NCBI GenBank assembly: GCA_016793095.1
Contig: JAEUJQ010000083.1
Location: 124,001-188,000, forward strand
Origin: Myxococcaceae bacterium
GTDB lineage: Bacteria; Myxococcota; Myxococcia; Myxococcales; Myxococcaceae
DNA length: 64,000 nucleotides
Direction: 5' to 3'
Shown here piece by piece: positions 1 through 9,675 of the stretch. Position numbers and translations under genes: made by a program. Under the pieces are notes generated by a model. It did no database searches and was not told the origin of the DNA. It saw only the letters and a list, made by a program, of their open reading frames with translations. Each line of letters opens with the position of its first letter. Positions within the stretch are counted from its first letter, which is position 1.

Positions 1-2303
1 TGAGGCGAGCCGGTCTGCGCCTGGCGATCGAGCAGGACGATGAGCTCCTTCACGTCGTCGCGCGCCGTGAGAATGCGCTCGAGCTGCTGCAGGGCGGTGA
101 CGTGCGAGGGGGCGAGCCGCAGCACCTCCTGGTAGCCGTCCACCGCGTTGTCGATCTTCTTGAGCTGGTCTTCCCAGATGGCCGCGGCCTGGAACATCGC
201 GTTGGCGCGCTCGGTGGGATCGGTGCGGTTCGCGGCCTCGGCGCGGAGGATCTCGATGAGGCTCTCCCAGTCGCCCTGAGTCCGGTAGATGCGGGCGAGC
301 GCGCGCAGGGCAGGGAAGTGGTTCGGCGCGAGCGTCAGCACCTCGCGGTACGACGAGATCGCCTGGTTCTGATCGGTGAGCTTCTGCTCGTACAGCTCGC
401 CGATCTTCTGGATCAGCGCGGCTGCCTGATCGGTCGACGGGGCCATCTCGGCCTCGGCCCGGTACATGTTGATGAGCGAGTCCCAGCGCTGATCCTGGCC
501 GTAGAGGCGACCGAGGCTGCGCAGGGCGGGCAGGTAGTTGGGGGCGAGCTGCAGCACACGCTCCCAGGCGGCGATCGCGGCCGGGCGATCCTTCACGCTC
601 TCTTCGAGGATCTCGGCGCTGCGGTGCGCGAGCGAGATGACCTGCTTCTGATCGGTGGCGAGCCGTGCCTCCTGCTCGTTGAGCGCCAGCAGCTCCTGCC
701 ACTGCTGAGCGCGCTCGTACAGGCGCGCGAGGTTGCGCATGCTCGGCAGGTGATCGGGCGACAGCTCGAGCACGCGGCGCAGCGTCTCGATGGCGCGCGG
801 CAGGTCCTCGAGGCGATCTTCGTAGAGGCCGGCGATCTTGTTCAGCGTGGAGATCTGCTGCTCGCGGTCGGACAGCTGCAGCAGCTCCTGCTCGTGCATC
901 GAGATCAGCTCGCCCCAGCGGCCGAGCTTCTCGAAGAGGCGGGTGAGCGCCTTGGTGGCTGGGAGGTACCCGGGGGACAGGGTGAGGGCCTGCTTGTAGC
1001 GGCCGATGGCGTCGTCGATCTGACCGAGGCGCTCCTCGAGCGTCTCGCCAGCCTTGTAGAGGCGCCCCGCGCGCGTGCGGGCGTCGTCCGAGGCGGCCGC
1101 CTCGGCGTCGTAGGCCTCCACCAGCCCAATCCAGTTCTGCAGGCGGAAGGCGAGCTTGCCGAGACCGGCGAGGGCGCCGGCGTGGCCGGGGCTGCGCTCG
1201 AGGATCGCGCGGTAGCGGGCCGCGGCGTCGTGCTCGCGCTTGAGCTCTTCGTAGAGCGAGGCGAGGCGCAGGTTGATGGCGATGAACTCGCTCTGATCGT
1301 TGTTGGTGGTGACCCACGCGAGCAGCACCTCGGCGAGCTCCTCGAAGCGGCCGCGGGCCTCGTAGATGCGGGCCAGCTCGGCGAGCACGAGCGGCTCGCT
1401 GGGGCTCACGCGACGGGCAGCCAGCAGGGCCGCGAGGGCGTCTTCGGGGCGGCCGAGGCGCTCGTAGGCCTTGGCGATCTGCAGGAAGGTGGGGGCGGCG
1501 CCGGGGCCCTGGCCTTCGGCTTCGGCGGCGAGCGCGGCGAGCTCTTCGTCGACCGTGCCCTCGCGCTGGGCGACGCGTTTGATGGCGGCGAGCAGCTGGG
1601 GGTCGCGGCGATCGACCGCGAAGGCCTGGCGGAAGGCCTGGGCGGCGGCGGGCAGATCCTTCAGGCGATCTTCGAGGAGCAGCCCGGCGGAGGTGAGGTA
1701 GTGCGCGCGCGCGCCGTCGTCGGTGACGGTCTGGGCGAGCAGCTGGTTCACCCTCACCACCGAGGGGAAGTCGCCCTTCTCGGTGAAGACCTGCTCGAGG
1801 CCGACGAGCAGGGTGATGTCTTCGGGCTCGAGCGCGAGGCAGGCGGCGAGGGCGGCGGCTCCATCGACCTCGCGGGACAGGCGCTGCTCGAGGATCTGGG
1901 ACTTCTCGAAGAGGAGCGCGGCGCGGGCGCGCTTGCCCTCGGTGGCCTGCAGCTCGGCGTCGAGCAGCTGGGCGACCATCTGCCAGTTGCCGACCTCGGA
2001 GAAGAGGCGGCGGGCCGCGCGGATGTTGGCGAGGAACTTCGGGGCGAGCTTGAACGCGGCCTGGTAGGCGACGGCGGCGTTGCGCGCGTGCTTGAGGGGC
2101 GACTCCCAGAGCAGGCCGAGCTCGTGGAAGAGCAGGGCGGCGGCGGGCTGGTTGCCGATGGCGCGGGCCTCACGCTCGAGGGCGGCGATGCGTGCGCGCG
2201 CCTCTTCCTCGGTGGCGGTGACGGGCTCGGTGCTGGGCGCCGGGACCGGGATGGCGGGGATTGCGGTGGACAACGTTCTCGGGAACTCGTTCCGCTCCGT
2301 CAT
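1..2303 (-). CDS. Large TPR-repeat protein, C-terminus beyond window
   Basis: The frame opens with ATG at 2303 and runs without a stop to the window edge, giving at least 767 residues. After about 35 low-complexity residues the translation is wall-to-wall helical repeats of tetratricopeptide type, with recurring patterns such as AAxYRAILERSPGHAGALAGL and AIETLRRVLELSPDHLPSMR (small and aromatic TPR positions and Pro at the repeat end). No catalytic motif or signal peptide is seen, so a cytoplasmic scaffold is likely, as for other giant myxobacterial TPR proteins; the partner is unknown. A long plus-strand frame over the same DNA is only its antisense shadow. Confidence 0.85.
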   Translation of the reverse strand, partial: MTERNEFPRTLSTAIPAIPVPAPSTEPVTATEEEARARIAALEREARAIGNQPAAALLFHELGLLWESPLKHARNAAVAYQAAFKLAPKFLANIRAARRLFSEVGNWQMVAQLLDAELQATEGKRARAALLFEKSQILEQRLSREVDGAAALAACLALEPEDITLLVGLEQVFTEKGDFPSVVRVNQLLAQTVTDDGARAHYLTSAGLLLEDRLKDLPAAAQAFRQAFAVDRRDPQLLAAIKRVAQREGTVDEELAALAAEAEGQGPGAAPTFLQIAKAYERLGRPEDALAALLAARRVSPSEPLVLAELARIYEARGRFEELAEVLLAWVTTNNDQSEFIAINLRLASLYEELKREHDAAARYRAILERSPGHAGALAGLGKLAFRLQNWIGLVEAYDAEAAASDDARTRAGRLYKAGETLEERLGQIDDAIGRYKQALTLSPGYLPATKALTRLFEKLGRWGELISMHEQELLQLSDREQQISTLNKIAGLYEDRLEDLPRAIETLRRVLELSPDHLPSMRNLARLYERAQQWQELLALNEQEARLATDQKQVISLAHRSAEILEESVKDRPAAIAAWERVLQLAPNYLPALRSLGRLYGQDQRWDSLINMYRAEAEMAPSTDQAAALIQKIGELYEQKLTDQNQAISSYREVLTLAPNHFPALRALARIYRTQGDWESLIEILRAEAANRTDPTERANAMFQAAAIWEDQLKKIDNAVDGYQEVLRLAPSHVTALQQLERILTARDDVKELIVLLDRQAQTGSP

Positions 2304-2385
2304 GGAGGCGGGTCGTAGCACGCGAGGTGGCGGCTCAGCAGCGTTTCGTGTCGCGCCGGCCGGCCCGGTTCCGCTCCGTTCGGAG

Positions 2386-2913
2386 CTACTCTTCCGAGGC
2401 GGCGGTCGCGGCAGCGTCGTCGAGTGAAGCCACCATCGACGGTGCGTTCCGCTCGAGCCACGCTCGACAGCGGGGCAGATCGGCGCCGGCCTTGAGGAGC
2501 TCGACGACGTCGGCCCGGTCCTTCAAGCGAGGTGACTTGAGTTTCAGGTAGATCAGCACCTCGATGGGCGCCACCGCGAGCGAGTTCCCAGGCGCGGGCA
2601 GGTCGACGGTGAGGAACTCCTCGCCGGCCTGTGCCGAGAGGTGATCGACAATCACCCCCGCCACCTGAATCGGCACTCCCGGTTTCATGGTGACCAGCCC
2701 GCCAGCGTGATGTTCGAAGGCCTCGTCACCGACGAAGAAGTCGACGTCTTTCGTGGCGCGAGGGAAGCCGTGCGCTCCAACGGCGAGCCCTCCCACCAGC
2801 CAGTGTCTCACCCCAAGTCGATCGAGTTGGGCGGCGGCAGCGCGCATGGCCGTGAGCACCGTTGGGCTCACCGCTCCCTCCAGCAGCGAGAGATCTGGGT
2901 TGACGGTCTTCAT
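2386..2913 (-). CDS. Nucleotidyltransferase-fold protein (AbiEii/MNT-like)
   Basis: 175 residues from ATG 2913, chosen because GGGGA lies 8 bases upstream; an in-frame ATG at 2928 would add five residues. Residues about 38-60 carry the nucleotidyltransferase signature LVGGLAVxAHGxxRxTKDVDFFV: a GG pair followed by the DVD metal-binding acidic motif. The central IEVLIYLKLKSPRLKDRADV segment and the C-terminal helices match the AbiEii/DUF6036 type of stand-alone nucleotidyltransferase. Such proteins often act in toxin-antitoxin or abortive-infection pairs, but no partner gene is adjacent (flanks are the TPR gene and hutH), so the function is open. Confidence 0.75.
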   Translation of the reverse strand: MKTVNPDLSLLEGAVSPTVLTAMRAAAAQLDRLGVRHWLVGGLAVGAHGFPRATKDVDFFVGDEAFEHHAGGLVTMKPGVPIQVAGVIVDHLSAQAGEEFLTVDLPAPGNSLAVAPIEVLIYLKLKSPRLKDRADVVELLKAGADLPRCRAWLERNAPSMVASLDDAAATAASEE

Positions 2914-3005
2914 TCGCCGATTCCCCATCGCGGAGTAGTGGACACGAGCCAGCACGGCGTGAGGATGGCACGCTCCAGCCCCACCGGCCATGGACGGCGG
3001 AGCGC

Positions 3006-4544
3006 TCAGACCCGCCGCTGATCGTGCGACTGCTGCACGGCCGCCGAGAGCGCGCCGGAGTCGATGAGCTGCACCACCGCCGCCACGTCCTTGTGCAGCT
3101 CGCGATCGGTGTCCATGTGCGGCACCTTCGAGCGGATCAGCTGGTGCGCCACGTGCGGCCCGTGCCCCGGCTTCACCGGCGCGCGAAAGTCGATGGCCTG
3201 CGCCGCCACCAGCAGCTCGATCGCCAGCACGTGCTTCACGTGGTCGACCACCTGCCGGGCCTTGAGCGCCGCCGTCATGCCCATCGACACGTGATCCTCC
3301 CGGCCAGCGGAGGACGGGATCGAGTCCACGCTCGCCGGGTGACAGAGGATGCGCGACTCGGCGACCAGCGCCGCCGACGTCACCTGCGCGATCATGAAGC
3401 CCGAGTTGAGGCCCGGGCTCCGCGCGAGGAACGGCGGCAGGTGCGAGAGGGCAGGGTTCACCATCTGCTCCACGCGCCGCTCGCTGATCGCCGCCAGCTG
3501 CGTGAGGCCCATCGCCAGCACGTCGAGGCCCAGCGAGATCGGCTGCCCGTGGAAGTTGCCCGCCGAGACGATCTGCCCCGACTGCGCGAACACGAGCGGG
3601 TTGTCGGTGCCTGCGTTCACCTCGATCTCGAGGATGCGCCGGCAGAACGAGATCGCCTCGCGCGCGGCGCCGTGCACCTGCGGAATGCAGCGCATCGAGT
3701 AGGGGTCCTGCACCTTGTCGCAGTCCACGTGCGTCTTCACGAGCTCGCTCTCGGCGAGCAGCTCGCGCAGGTGCGTCGAGACCTTCCCGTGCCCCGCGTG
3801 CGGGCGCACCTGGTACACCTCCTGGATGAAGGGCTGGTGCGAGCCCAGCATGCCCTCGATCGTCATCGCGCCGGCCACGTCGAAGAGCTCCGCCAGCTCC
3901 TCGGCCTTCAGCTGCGCGTGCACGCCCACCGCGCACATCGCCTGGGTGCCGTTGACGAGCGTGAGGCCCTCCTTCGCGTCGAGCTCGACGGGCTTGAGCC
4001 CCACCTTGCCCAGCGCCGCCGCGCCCGGCAGCCGCTCGCCGTCGACGAACGCCTCGCCCAGGCCGATGAAGACGAGCGCGAGGTGCGCGAGCGGCGCGAG
4101 ATCTCCCGACGCGCCCACCGAGCCGCGCTCGGGCACCACCGGCGTCACCCCGCGGTTGAGCATCTCGAGGCCCAGCTCGAGCGTCGAGGGCCTGATGCCC
4201 GAGAACCCCTTCGCCAGCACATTGCACCGTAACAGGAGCAGCGCCCGCGCCTCGTGCATCGACAGCGGCGCGCCGACGCCGACCGCGTGGCTCATGATCA
4301 GGTTCCGCTGCAGCTGCCGCAGGTCCTTCTTGTCGATGCGCACCTCGGCCAGCGTGCCGAAGCCGGTGTTGATGCCGTACGCCGGCTCCTCGCCGCTCGC
4401 GACCTTGTCTACCAGCGCGCGGGCCGCCTCCACGCGCGTCCGTGCCGCGGGGTCGAGCTCCACCTTCCGGCCGCGCAGCGAGACGTCTTCGATCTGGTCC
4501 AGCGTGAGCGTGTTGCCGTTCACCATCAGCGTCGGGAGCGTCAT
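3006..4544 (-). CDS. hutH: Histidine ammonia-lyase
   Basis: 512 residues, the normal length for HutH. The enzyme removes ammonia from L-histidine to give urocanate, the first step of histidine degradation in the cytoplasm. The Ala-Ser-Gly triad that cyclises to the MIO cofactor is at residues 145-147 inside [14 protein letters not shown], and the YGINTGFG active-site loop begins at residue 57. ATG 4544 was chosen because the next upstream start would add seven residues unlike the family. No other hut genes are nearby; the gene is divergent from lysC. Confidence 0.95.
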   Translation of the reverse strand: MTLPTLMVNGNTLTLDQIEDVSLRGRKVELDPAARTRVEAARALVDKVASGEEPAYGINTGFGTLAEVRIDKKDLRQLQRNLIMSHAVGVGAPLSMHEARALLLLRCNVLAKGFSGIRPSTLELGLEMLNRGVTPVVPERGSVGASGDLAPLAHLALVFIGLGEAFVDGERLPGAAALGKVGLKPVELDAKEGLTLVNGTQAMCAVGVHAQLKAEELAELFDVAGAMTIEGMLGSHQPFIQEVYQVRPHAGHGKVSTHLRELLAESELVKTHVDCDKVQDPYSMRCIPQVHGAAREAISFCRRILEIEVNAGTDNPLVFAQSGQIVSAGNFHGQPISLGLDVLAMGLTQLAAISERRVEQMVNPALSHLPPFLARSPGLNSGFMIAQVTSAALVAESRILCHPASVDSIPSSAGREDHVSMGMTAALKARQVVDHVKHVLAIELLVAAQAIDFRAPVKPGHGPHVAHQLIRSKVPHMDTDRELHKDVAAVVQLIDSGALSAAVQQSHDQRRV

Positions 4545-4651
4545 GGCGCCGCGACATAGCCCCAACGTTCGAGCTGATCACCGTCGTCGCCGCGGTGGGC
4601 CTCGTGGTTTTTCGATTGGGGGCTCCGGGCCGCTGCGGTAGAGCCTGACGC

Positions 4652-5914
4652 ATGGCGTCAGCAGGGCGGAAGCGGAAGCTCATCGTGCAGAAGTACGGCG
4701 GCACCTCGGTCGGTGACATCGCGCGCATGCAGAACGTCGCCGGTCGCGCGCTGGCCGCCCAGAAGGCCGGCAACGACGTGGTGCTCGTCGTCTCGGCGAT
4801 GTCGGGCGAGACGAACCGGTTGCTGAAGCTCGTCAACGAGATCACCCCGCGGCCCAGCGAGCGCGAGCAGGACGTCGTCGTCGCTACCGGCGAGCAGGTG
4901 TCGGTCGGCCTGGTGGCCATCGCGATCCAGACGCAGGGCGGCAAGGCCACCAGCTTCCTCGGGCACCAGTGCCGCATCGTCACCGACAGCACGTTCTCGA
5001 AGGCGCGCATTCAGCAGATCGACGGCTCGCGCATCCTCGATGTGGTGAAGCAGGGCCACATCGCGGTGGTGGCCGGCTTCCAGGGCGTCGACGAGCACGG
5101 GAACATCACCACGCTCGGCCGCGGAGGCTCCGACACCACCGCCGTCGCGATCGCCGCCGCGCTCGAGGCCGACGCCTGCGAGATCTACACGGACGTGGAC
5201 GGCGTCTACACGACCGACCCGAACGTGGCCCCGGCCGCCCGCAAGCTCGACCGCATCAGCTACGAGGAGATGCTCGAGCTCGCCAGCCTGGGCGCCAAGG
5301 TGCTGCAGATCCGCAGCGTCGAGTTCGCCATGAAGTACCGGGTGCCCCTGTGGGTGAAGTCGTCCTTCTCGGACGACCCCGGCACGCTCGTCTGTGAGGA
5401 GGACGCAACGATGGAGGACCTGGTCGTCAGTGGCATCGCGCTCGATCGCAACGAGGCGCGCATCTCGATTCGCGACGTGCCGGACCGGCCGGGCGTGGCC
5501 GCGAAGATCTTCGGCGCGCTGGACGACAAGGCCATCGTCGTCGATCTGATCGTCCAGAACCCGCCGCTCGGCGGGAAGTCCGATCTCACCTTCACCGTCG
5601 GCAAGGCCGATCTCACCAAGGCTCACGACGTGGTGAAGAAGGTGTCGAAGGAGCTCGGCGCGGGCGACATCTCGACGGATCAAGACATCGCGAAGGTGTC
5701 GATCGTCGGGGTCGGCATGCGCAACCACTCGGGTGTCGCGGCGCGCATGTTCCGCACGCTCTCGACCGAGGGCATCAACATCATGGCGATCTCGACCAGC
5801 GAGATCCGCGTGTCGTGTGTGATCCCCTCGAAGTACGCCGAGCTCGCGGTGCGGGCGCTGCACACCGAGTTCGGCCTCGACCAGGGCGCGAAGAAGACGA
5901 AGAAGGCGAAGTGA
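4652..5914 (+). CDS. lysC: Aspartate kinase
   Basis: 420 residues. It phosphorylates L-aspartate to aspartyl-4-phosphate, the entry step to lysine, threonine, methionine and diaminopimelate. The N-terminal kinase domain starts with [11 protein letters not shown] and contains the [11 protein letters not shown] and [12 protein letters not shown] motifs. Two ACT domains follow, from about residue 265 ([18 protein letters not shown]) and about 347 ([19 protein letters not shown]), as in allosterically controlled LysC enzymes. A -10-like TAGAGC at 4639-4644 lies only 7 bases before the ATG, so the mRNA may be leaderless. The ComEA-like gene follows after 7 bases. Confidence 0.96.
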   Translation: MASAGRKRKLIVQKYGGTSVGDIARMQNVAGRALAAQKAGNDVVLVVSAMSGETNRLLKLVNEITPRPSEREQDVVVATGEQVSVGLVAIAIQTQGGKATSFLGHQCRIVTDSTFSKARIQQIDGSRILDVVKQGHIAVVAGFQGVDEHGNITTLGRGGSDTTAVAIAAALEADACEIYTDVDGVYTTDPNVAPAARKLDRISYEEMLELASLGAKVLQIRSVEFAMKYRVPLWVKSSFSDDPGTLVCEEDATMEDLVVSGIALDRNEARISIRDVPDRPGVAAKIFGALDDKAIVVDLIVQNPPLGGKSDLTFTVGKADLTKAHDVVKKVSKELGAGDISTDQDIAKVSIVGVGMRNHSGVAARMFRTLSTEGINIMAISTSEIRVSCVIPSKYAELAVRALHTEFGLDQGAKKTKKAK

Positions 5915-5921
5915 TCGGCCG

Positions 5922-6338
5922 ATGACGCGCGATGGCTGGCTGGTCGTCGCCCTCGTCATCCTCGCGGTCGCCGGGGTCGTCTCGTACTGGCGCTGGCCGT
6001 CCCCGGCGCCGGCCCTCGGCGACTGCCCTCCGCAGCAGGTGTTCCTCGATGACGCGGGAGTGGCGCGCTGCGGTGACGGCGGCGCTCCGACCCTGCCCGC
6101 GGGCCAGGCGCTGACGGTCGGGCAGCGGGTGCCGTTCTCACGGCTGTCAGCGGAAGACCTCGCTGTTCTACCGGGCATCGGCCCTCAGCTCGCGAAGCAG
6201 ATCATCGCGGAGCGCGACGCCCGAGGCGGGTTCTGCTCGTGGGAGGAAGTCGACGCCGTTGACGGAGTCGGGGCCGCCCGGTTGGAGGCTCTTCGTCAAC
6301 TGGCTGAGATTCCGTCGTGCGACGCAGGGCTGTGGTAG
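5922..6338 (+). CDS. ComEA-like helix-hairpin-helix membrane protein
   Basis: 138 residues. Residues 5-22 (WLVVALVILAVAGVVSYW) form one N-terminal membrane anchor. The C-terminal half has two helix-hairpin-helix motifs, LAVLPGIGPQLAKQIIAERD and VDAVDGVGAARLEAL, the arrangement of ComEA-family DNA-binding proteins. Two Cys residues near 36 and 48 lie in an extracytoplasmic linker. DNA uptake or envelope-side DNA binding is inferred from the fold; no other competence genes are near. Likely cotranscribed with lysC. Confidence 0.8.
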   Translation: MTRDGWLVVALVILAVAGVVSYWRWPSPAPALGDCPPQQVFLDDAGVARCGDGGAPTLPAGQALTVGQRVPFSRLSAEDLAVLPGIGPQLAKQIIAERDARGGFCSWEEVDAVDGVGAARLEALRQLAEIPSCDAGLW

Positions 6339-6347
6339 AACCGCGCG

Positions 6348-8852
6348 GTGCTGATCTCGTGCGAGAAGTGCTCGACGACGTACACGCTCGACGAAGCGCT
6401 GATCCCCGCCTCTGGAGCGCCGGTACAGTGCACGCGCTGCAGCCACGTCTTCACGGCGTATCCGCCCAGGCCCGACCCCGCGGCCCTCGACGAGGAGCCG
6501 ACGACAGGGAGCCGCCGGAGGCCTCCGCCCTCTGGGGTTCCGCAGTCGCGGCCAGCCAACCAGACGATGGTGTTCGGCACGGGAGCCGCGCCACCGCCCC
6601 CTCCGCCCCCGAAAGCCTCTGCGCACCAGACGATGGTGTTCGGGACGGGAGCCGCCCCATCGCAGCAACCCCCACAGCAGCCTCAGGCCCCGGCGAAGGC
6701 GTCGCCGCACCAGACGATGGTGTTCGGCACAGGCGCGCCCGCCCAGCCACCGCCGGCCGCGGCGTCTCCCAGGCCTTCCGCGCATCAGACCATGATGTTC
6801 GGCACGCCCGCCGGGCAGCAGCTCGCGACCCAACCGCAGACGGCTCCGGGCTCCGCCAACCAGACCCTGGTGTTCGGCGCCGGGGCCGCGCAAGGGGCGC
6901 TGCCACCACCAGCCGCCGCACCCGGGCCGAAGCAGACCGTCGCCTTCGGGACGCCCGCTGGGCAGCAGGCCGCCGCGCGCGAGCCGGGTCCGGCGCTGGC
7001 GCCCGCGAACCAGACGCTCGTCTTCGGGCAGAACCAGGCTCCAGTGCCACCGCCCGGGGCTCACCCGACCGCGGTCTTCGGCACGCCCGCGGGACAACAG
7101 CTCGCGAGTGGCCAGTCGCCTGCGACACCGGCGGCGCGCCCGGCGAGCGCCACCCTCGTGTTCGGAGCGGGCCAGCAGCCCGTGCCTCCGGCCGCGCAGG
7201 CGAAGCCCAACTCCACCATGATGTTCGGGCGTCCTCCCCAGGTGGCGGCCGCGCCGCAGCCGACGAAGACGATGGCGTTCGGCGCTCCGGTGACCGTCAA
7301 GCTCGACGCACCCGAGCTGGAGACCACCGAGGGCGAGGGCGAGCAGCGCGAGAGCACCGTGCGGGTGGATCTCGAGTCCATGATGCGTGAGCACGGGGAG
7401 GAGGCTGAGCCCGGTCGCCAGGAGCGCACCCAGCGGTTCGCGATGTCAGACGTGGACCCCTCAGCTGCGCCCCCGAGCGGCGGGGACAACGCAGGGGATC
7501 GCCACAACCGCACCGCGCTCTTCGCGATGTCGACGCTGCAGGAGACCACGAAGCCCGACGGCAAGCTGCCGATCGGTCCGACGCCGGGCCTGCCCGCGCC
7601 CGCCGCGAAGACGAACCCCAACGCCACGGCCCCCGAGTTGGGCACCGTGGGCGAAGCCTTCACCGCGCAGTCTTCCGACGCCGTCACCACCCTCCCGCCC
7701 AACGCCCTCTTCGCGCAGAACCTCAGCGTGACCGACACTGATCCCGGCTCGGATCCGCCCGGCGTCTCGACGCTGCTGGAGCCCGGCTTCGACGCCAAAG
7801 CGACTGTCCGGCAGGATCAGCCGATCGCGTCCACGCTGCCGAACCTGCCCCCCATCGGCCACCCGGCGACGGACATCGCGCACAACCCGCTTCGGCTCGA
7901 GCTCGCCTCCAACTCCGACCTGCAGGGCGTCGGCACCCAGCCCGAGCGGCCGATGTTGCAGGTGGACATGCAGAGCGAGGCCGCGGCGATGCAGGCGATC
8001 GCCTCGCAGGGGCGACGGCGCACCGTAGTGGCCGTCATCATCCTCCTCGTGCTGGTGATCGCGGGCGGGCTCGCGGTGCTCTGGCAGCTCTTCGGCAAGC
8101 AGCTGCTCGCGCCGCGCACGAACCCGCAGCTCCAGCAGGTGGTGGTGCAGGCGCTCGAGAAGCTGCGAAAGGAAGACGCGCAGGTGCGAGCCACCGAGCT
8201 GGAGCGGCTCGAGTCCATCGTGAAGGAGAACGCCGGCTTCGCGGACGGCCACGCGGCCCTCGTGCTGGCCCTGAGCCTCCAGTACGACGATCTGCAGGCC
8301 GAGCGCGCGGTGCTGGGAGTCCGGTACGACGCGCTCAAGAAGCAGCTCGAGGCGACGAAGGACGAACAGAAGAAGGGCGAGCTGGTCAAGCGCATCAACC
8401 AGCTCGCCGCGCGGTCAGAGGACCTGCGGCAGCCGATGACCGATGCCCTCAACAAGGTCGATCGCGCGCTCAAGGCCATGGACGCGGCCGTGAAGACAGG
8501 GTCGCCACCGGCCCAGGCCGCCCGGGCTCGCGCCCTGACGCTGGCGTTGCGAGGCGTCTCTCCAGAGTCCTCGGAAGACACGGACTACTGGGTGCGACTG
8601 TCCGGGCCGCTCTCGAAGCTCACCAACCCGAAGTCCACGCCAGAGGTGCTGAAGCAGGCCCTCTCCGAGACCGAAGCGCTGAGCGCTGAGCCGGACACCG
8701 CGGCGCTGCCCAGACCGCACTTCGTCGCCGCGCGCCTCCTCATCGCGCTGGGGGACGAGGGGAAGGCGACGGCGGAGCTGGACAAGGCGCTCGAGCTGAG
8801 CGCCAACTTCACCGCTGCCAGTGAGCTGAAGAAGCTCCTCGAGAAGAAGTAG
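6348..8852 (+). CDS. MJ0042-type zinc-ribbon protein with TMVFG repeats, TM and C-terminal helical domain
   Basis: 834 residues from GTG 6348. Residues 1-38 form a CxxC...CxxC zinc ribbon (SCEKCSTTYTLDEALIP ... CTRCSHVF) typical of the zinc-ribbon_5/MJ0042 family. Residues about 65-315 are a Pro/Ala linker holding eleven copies of a QTMVFG-like unit (TMVFG, TMMFG, TLVFG, VAFG, AVFG, MAFG). A transmembrane helix (VVAVIILLVLVIAGGLAVLWQL) is at about 557-580, followed by a helical TPR-like domain. TAGAAC at 6336-6341, 6 bases before the GTG, suggests a leaderless transcript. The role is unknown; topology suggests a cytoplasmic sensor or recruiting arm tied to a periplasmic domain. Confidence 0.85.
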   Translation: MLISCEKCSTTYTLDEALIPASGAPVQCTRCSHVFTAYPPRPDPAALDEEPTTGSRRRPPPSGVPQSRPANQTMVFGTGAAPPPPPPPKASAHQTMVFGTGAAPSQQPPQQPQAPAKASPHQTMVFGTGAPAQPPPAAASPRPSAHQTMMFGTPAGQQLATQPQTAPGSANQTLVFGAGAAQGALPPPAAAPGPKQTVAFGTPAGQQAAAREPGPALAPANQTLVFGQNQAPVPPPGAHPTAVFGTPAGQQLASGQSPATPAARPASATLVFGAGQQPVPPAAQAKPNSTMMFGRPPQVAAAPQPTKTMAFGAPVTVKLDAPELETTEGEGEQRESTVRVDLESMMREHGEEAEPGRQERTQRFAMSDVDPSAAPPSGGDNAGDRHNRTALFAMSTLQETTKPDGKLPIGPTPGLPAPAAKTNPNATAPELGTVGEAFTAQSSDAVTTLPPNALFAQNLSVTDTDPGSDPPGVSTLLEPGFDAKATVRQDQPIASTLPNLPPIGHPATDIAHNPLRLELASNSDLQGVGTQPERPMLQVDMQSEAAAMQAIASQGRRRTVVAVIILLVLVIAGGLAVLWQLFGKQLLAPRTNPQLQQVVVQALEKLRKEDAQVRATELERLESIVKENAGFADGHAALVLALSLQYDDLQAERAVLGVRYDALKKQLEATKDEQKKGELVKRINQLAARSEDLRQPMTDALNKVDRALKAMDAAVKTGSPPAQAARARALTLALRGVSPESSEDTDYWVRLSGPLSKLTNPKSTPEVLKQALSETEALSAEPDTAALPRPHFVAARLLIALGDEGKATAELDKALELSANFTAASELKKLLEKK

Positions 8853-8855
8853 CGC

Positions 8856-9578
8856 TCAGCGGGTCGCGAGGCGCTCGTTGGGCAGCAGCGTTCCGAAGGC
8901 GACGAAGAGCTCTCCCGTCAGCCGCTGCGGCGAGCCGGCGCGTGGCAGCCGGAGCCCGTCGTTGAGCACCTTGCCGGCGGTGTCCCGGGCGACCGACGGG
9001 GTGGCCAGGTTCATGCGGTAGCGCACGACTCCGCGGGCGACCCGGTGAATGACGAGCACGGTGCCATCGGGCTCGACGTCGTCCACGAGGCCGATGTGGG
9101 TGAGGCCGTCGTTCACCGCACCATCCCGGTTCAGATCGTAGGTCTCGCGGAAGAAGACGAGATCGCCGGCCACCGGTCGCCCACCATCATAGAGGCGCCC
9201 GTGGCGGGCGGCGAAGCGCCAGATGGCCGTGACGCCGTTGTCCTGCGGCTGCCCGGCCGTCATCAGATCGACGCCCAGCTGCGAATACACGCCGCGCACC
9301 AGCCCTGTGCAGTCGTCACCAAAGCGCTTGCCGCCGACCTCCACCCGCCGCTGGCCGACCAGGGCGCGGGCGGTCTCCACGACCCGCGTCCGCGCACCTG
9401 CCGGCACGTCGAGGGGCGTCGGCGTGCCGGTGACGGCGGGCACCTCGATGGCAGTCGGAGCCGCGGCGAAGGGCCGGTAGCCATCGTCCAGCCGCACCGC
9501 GCCGAGCGGCCGGCCGGTCGCGCAGCCGAGCGTGAGCAGCGCCAGGGCGAGGAGGAGTCCACCGCGCATGGATCGCAT
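8856..9578 (-). CDS. NlpC/P60-type lipoprotein
   Basis: 240 residues from ATG 9578 (an ATG at 9569 is equally possible). The N-terminus is a lipoprotein signal with lipobox LTLGC (Cys 19). The C-terminal half shows an NlpC/P60-like papain fold: catalytic Cys in DDCTGLVRGVYSQLGVDL, a central AGDLVFFRETYD strand, and His in LTHIGLVDDVEPDG. Such enzymes usually cut peptide stems of peptidoglycan. It ends 4 bases from the convergent upstream gene and starts close to the divergent lipoprotein at 9676. Confidence 0.8.
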   Translation of the reverse strand: MRSMRGGLLLALALLTLGCATGRPLGAVRLDDGYRPFAAAPTAIEVPAVTGTPTPLDVPAGARTRVVETARALVGQRRVEVGGKRFGDDCTGLVRGVYSQLGVDLMTAGQPQDNGVTAIWRFAARHGRLYDGGRPVAGDLVFFRETYDLNRDGAVNDGLTHIGLVDDVEPDGTVLVIHRVARGVVRYRMNLATPSVARDTAGKVLNDGLRLPRAGSPQRLTGELFVAFGTLLPNERLATR

Positions 9579-9675
9579 GGTGGCCCAGGTCCAGCGCCCG
9601 TCAATAACCCCGCCCTGCCCGGACGCCGGTTGTGGCTGCGCGCGGGGCGGGTTCCGGGCTACGAGCGTCTCGCTC

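Noticed and set aside
102-2318. Long plus-strand open frame of 738 codons
   Set aside because: It is the antisense of the TPR gene. The minus strand gives regular TPR repeats and high third-position GC; the plus frame is low-complexity.
2386-2913. AbiE-type toxin-antitoxin pair
   Set aside because: The nucleotidyltransferase lacks an adjacent AbiEi-like winged-helix antitoxin gene; neighbours are TPR and hutH.
2386-5010. Single 874-codon minus-strand frame across three genes
   Set aside because: Only its last 175 codons (nucleotidyltransferase) are protein-like. The middle is an out-of-frame shadow of hutH and the start overlaps lysC.
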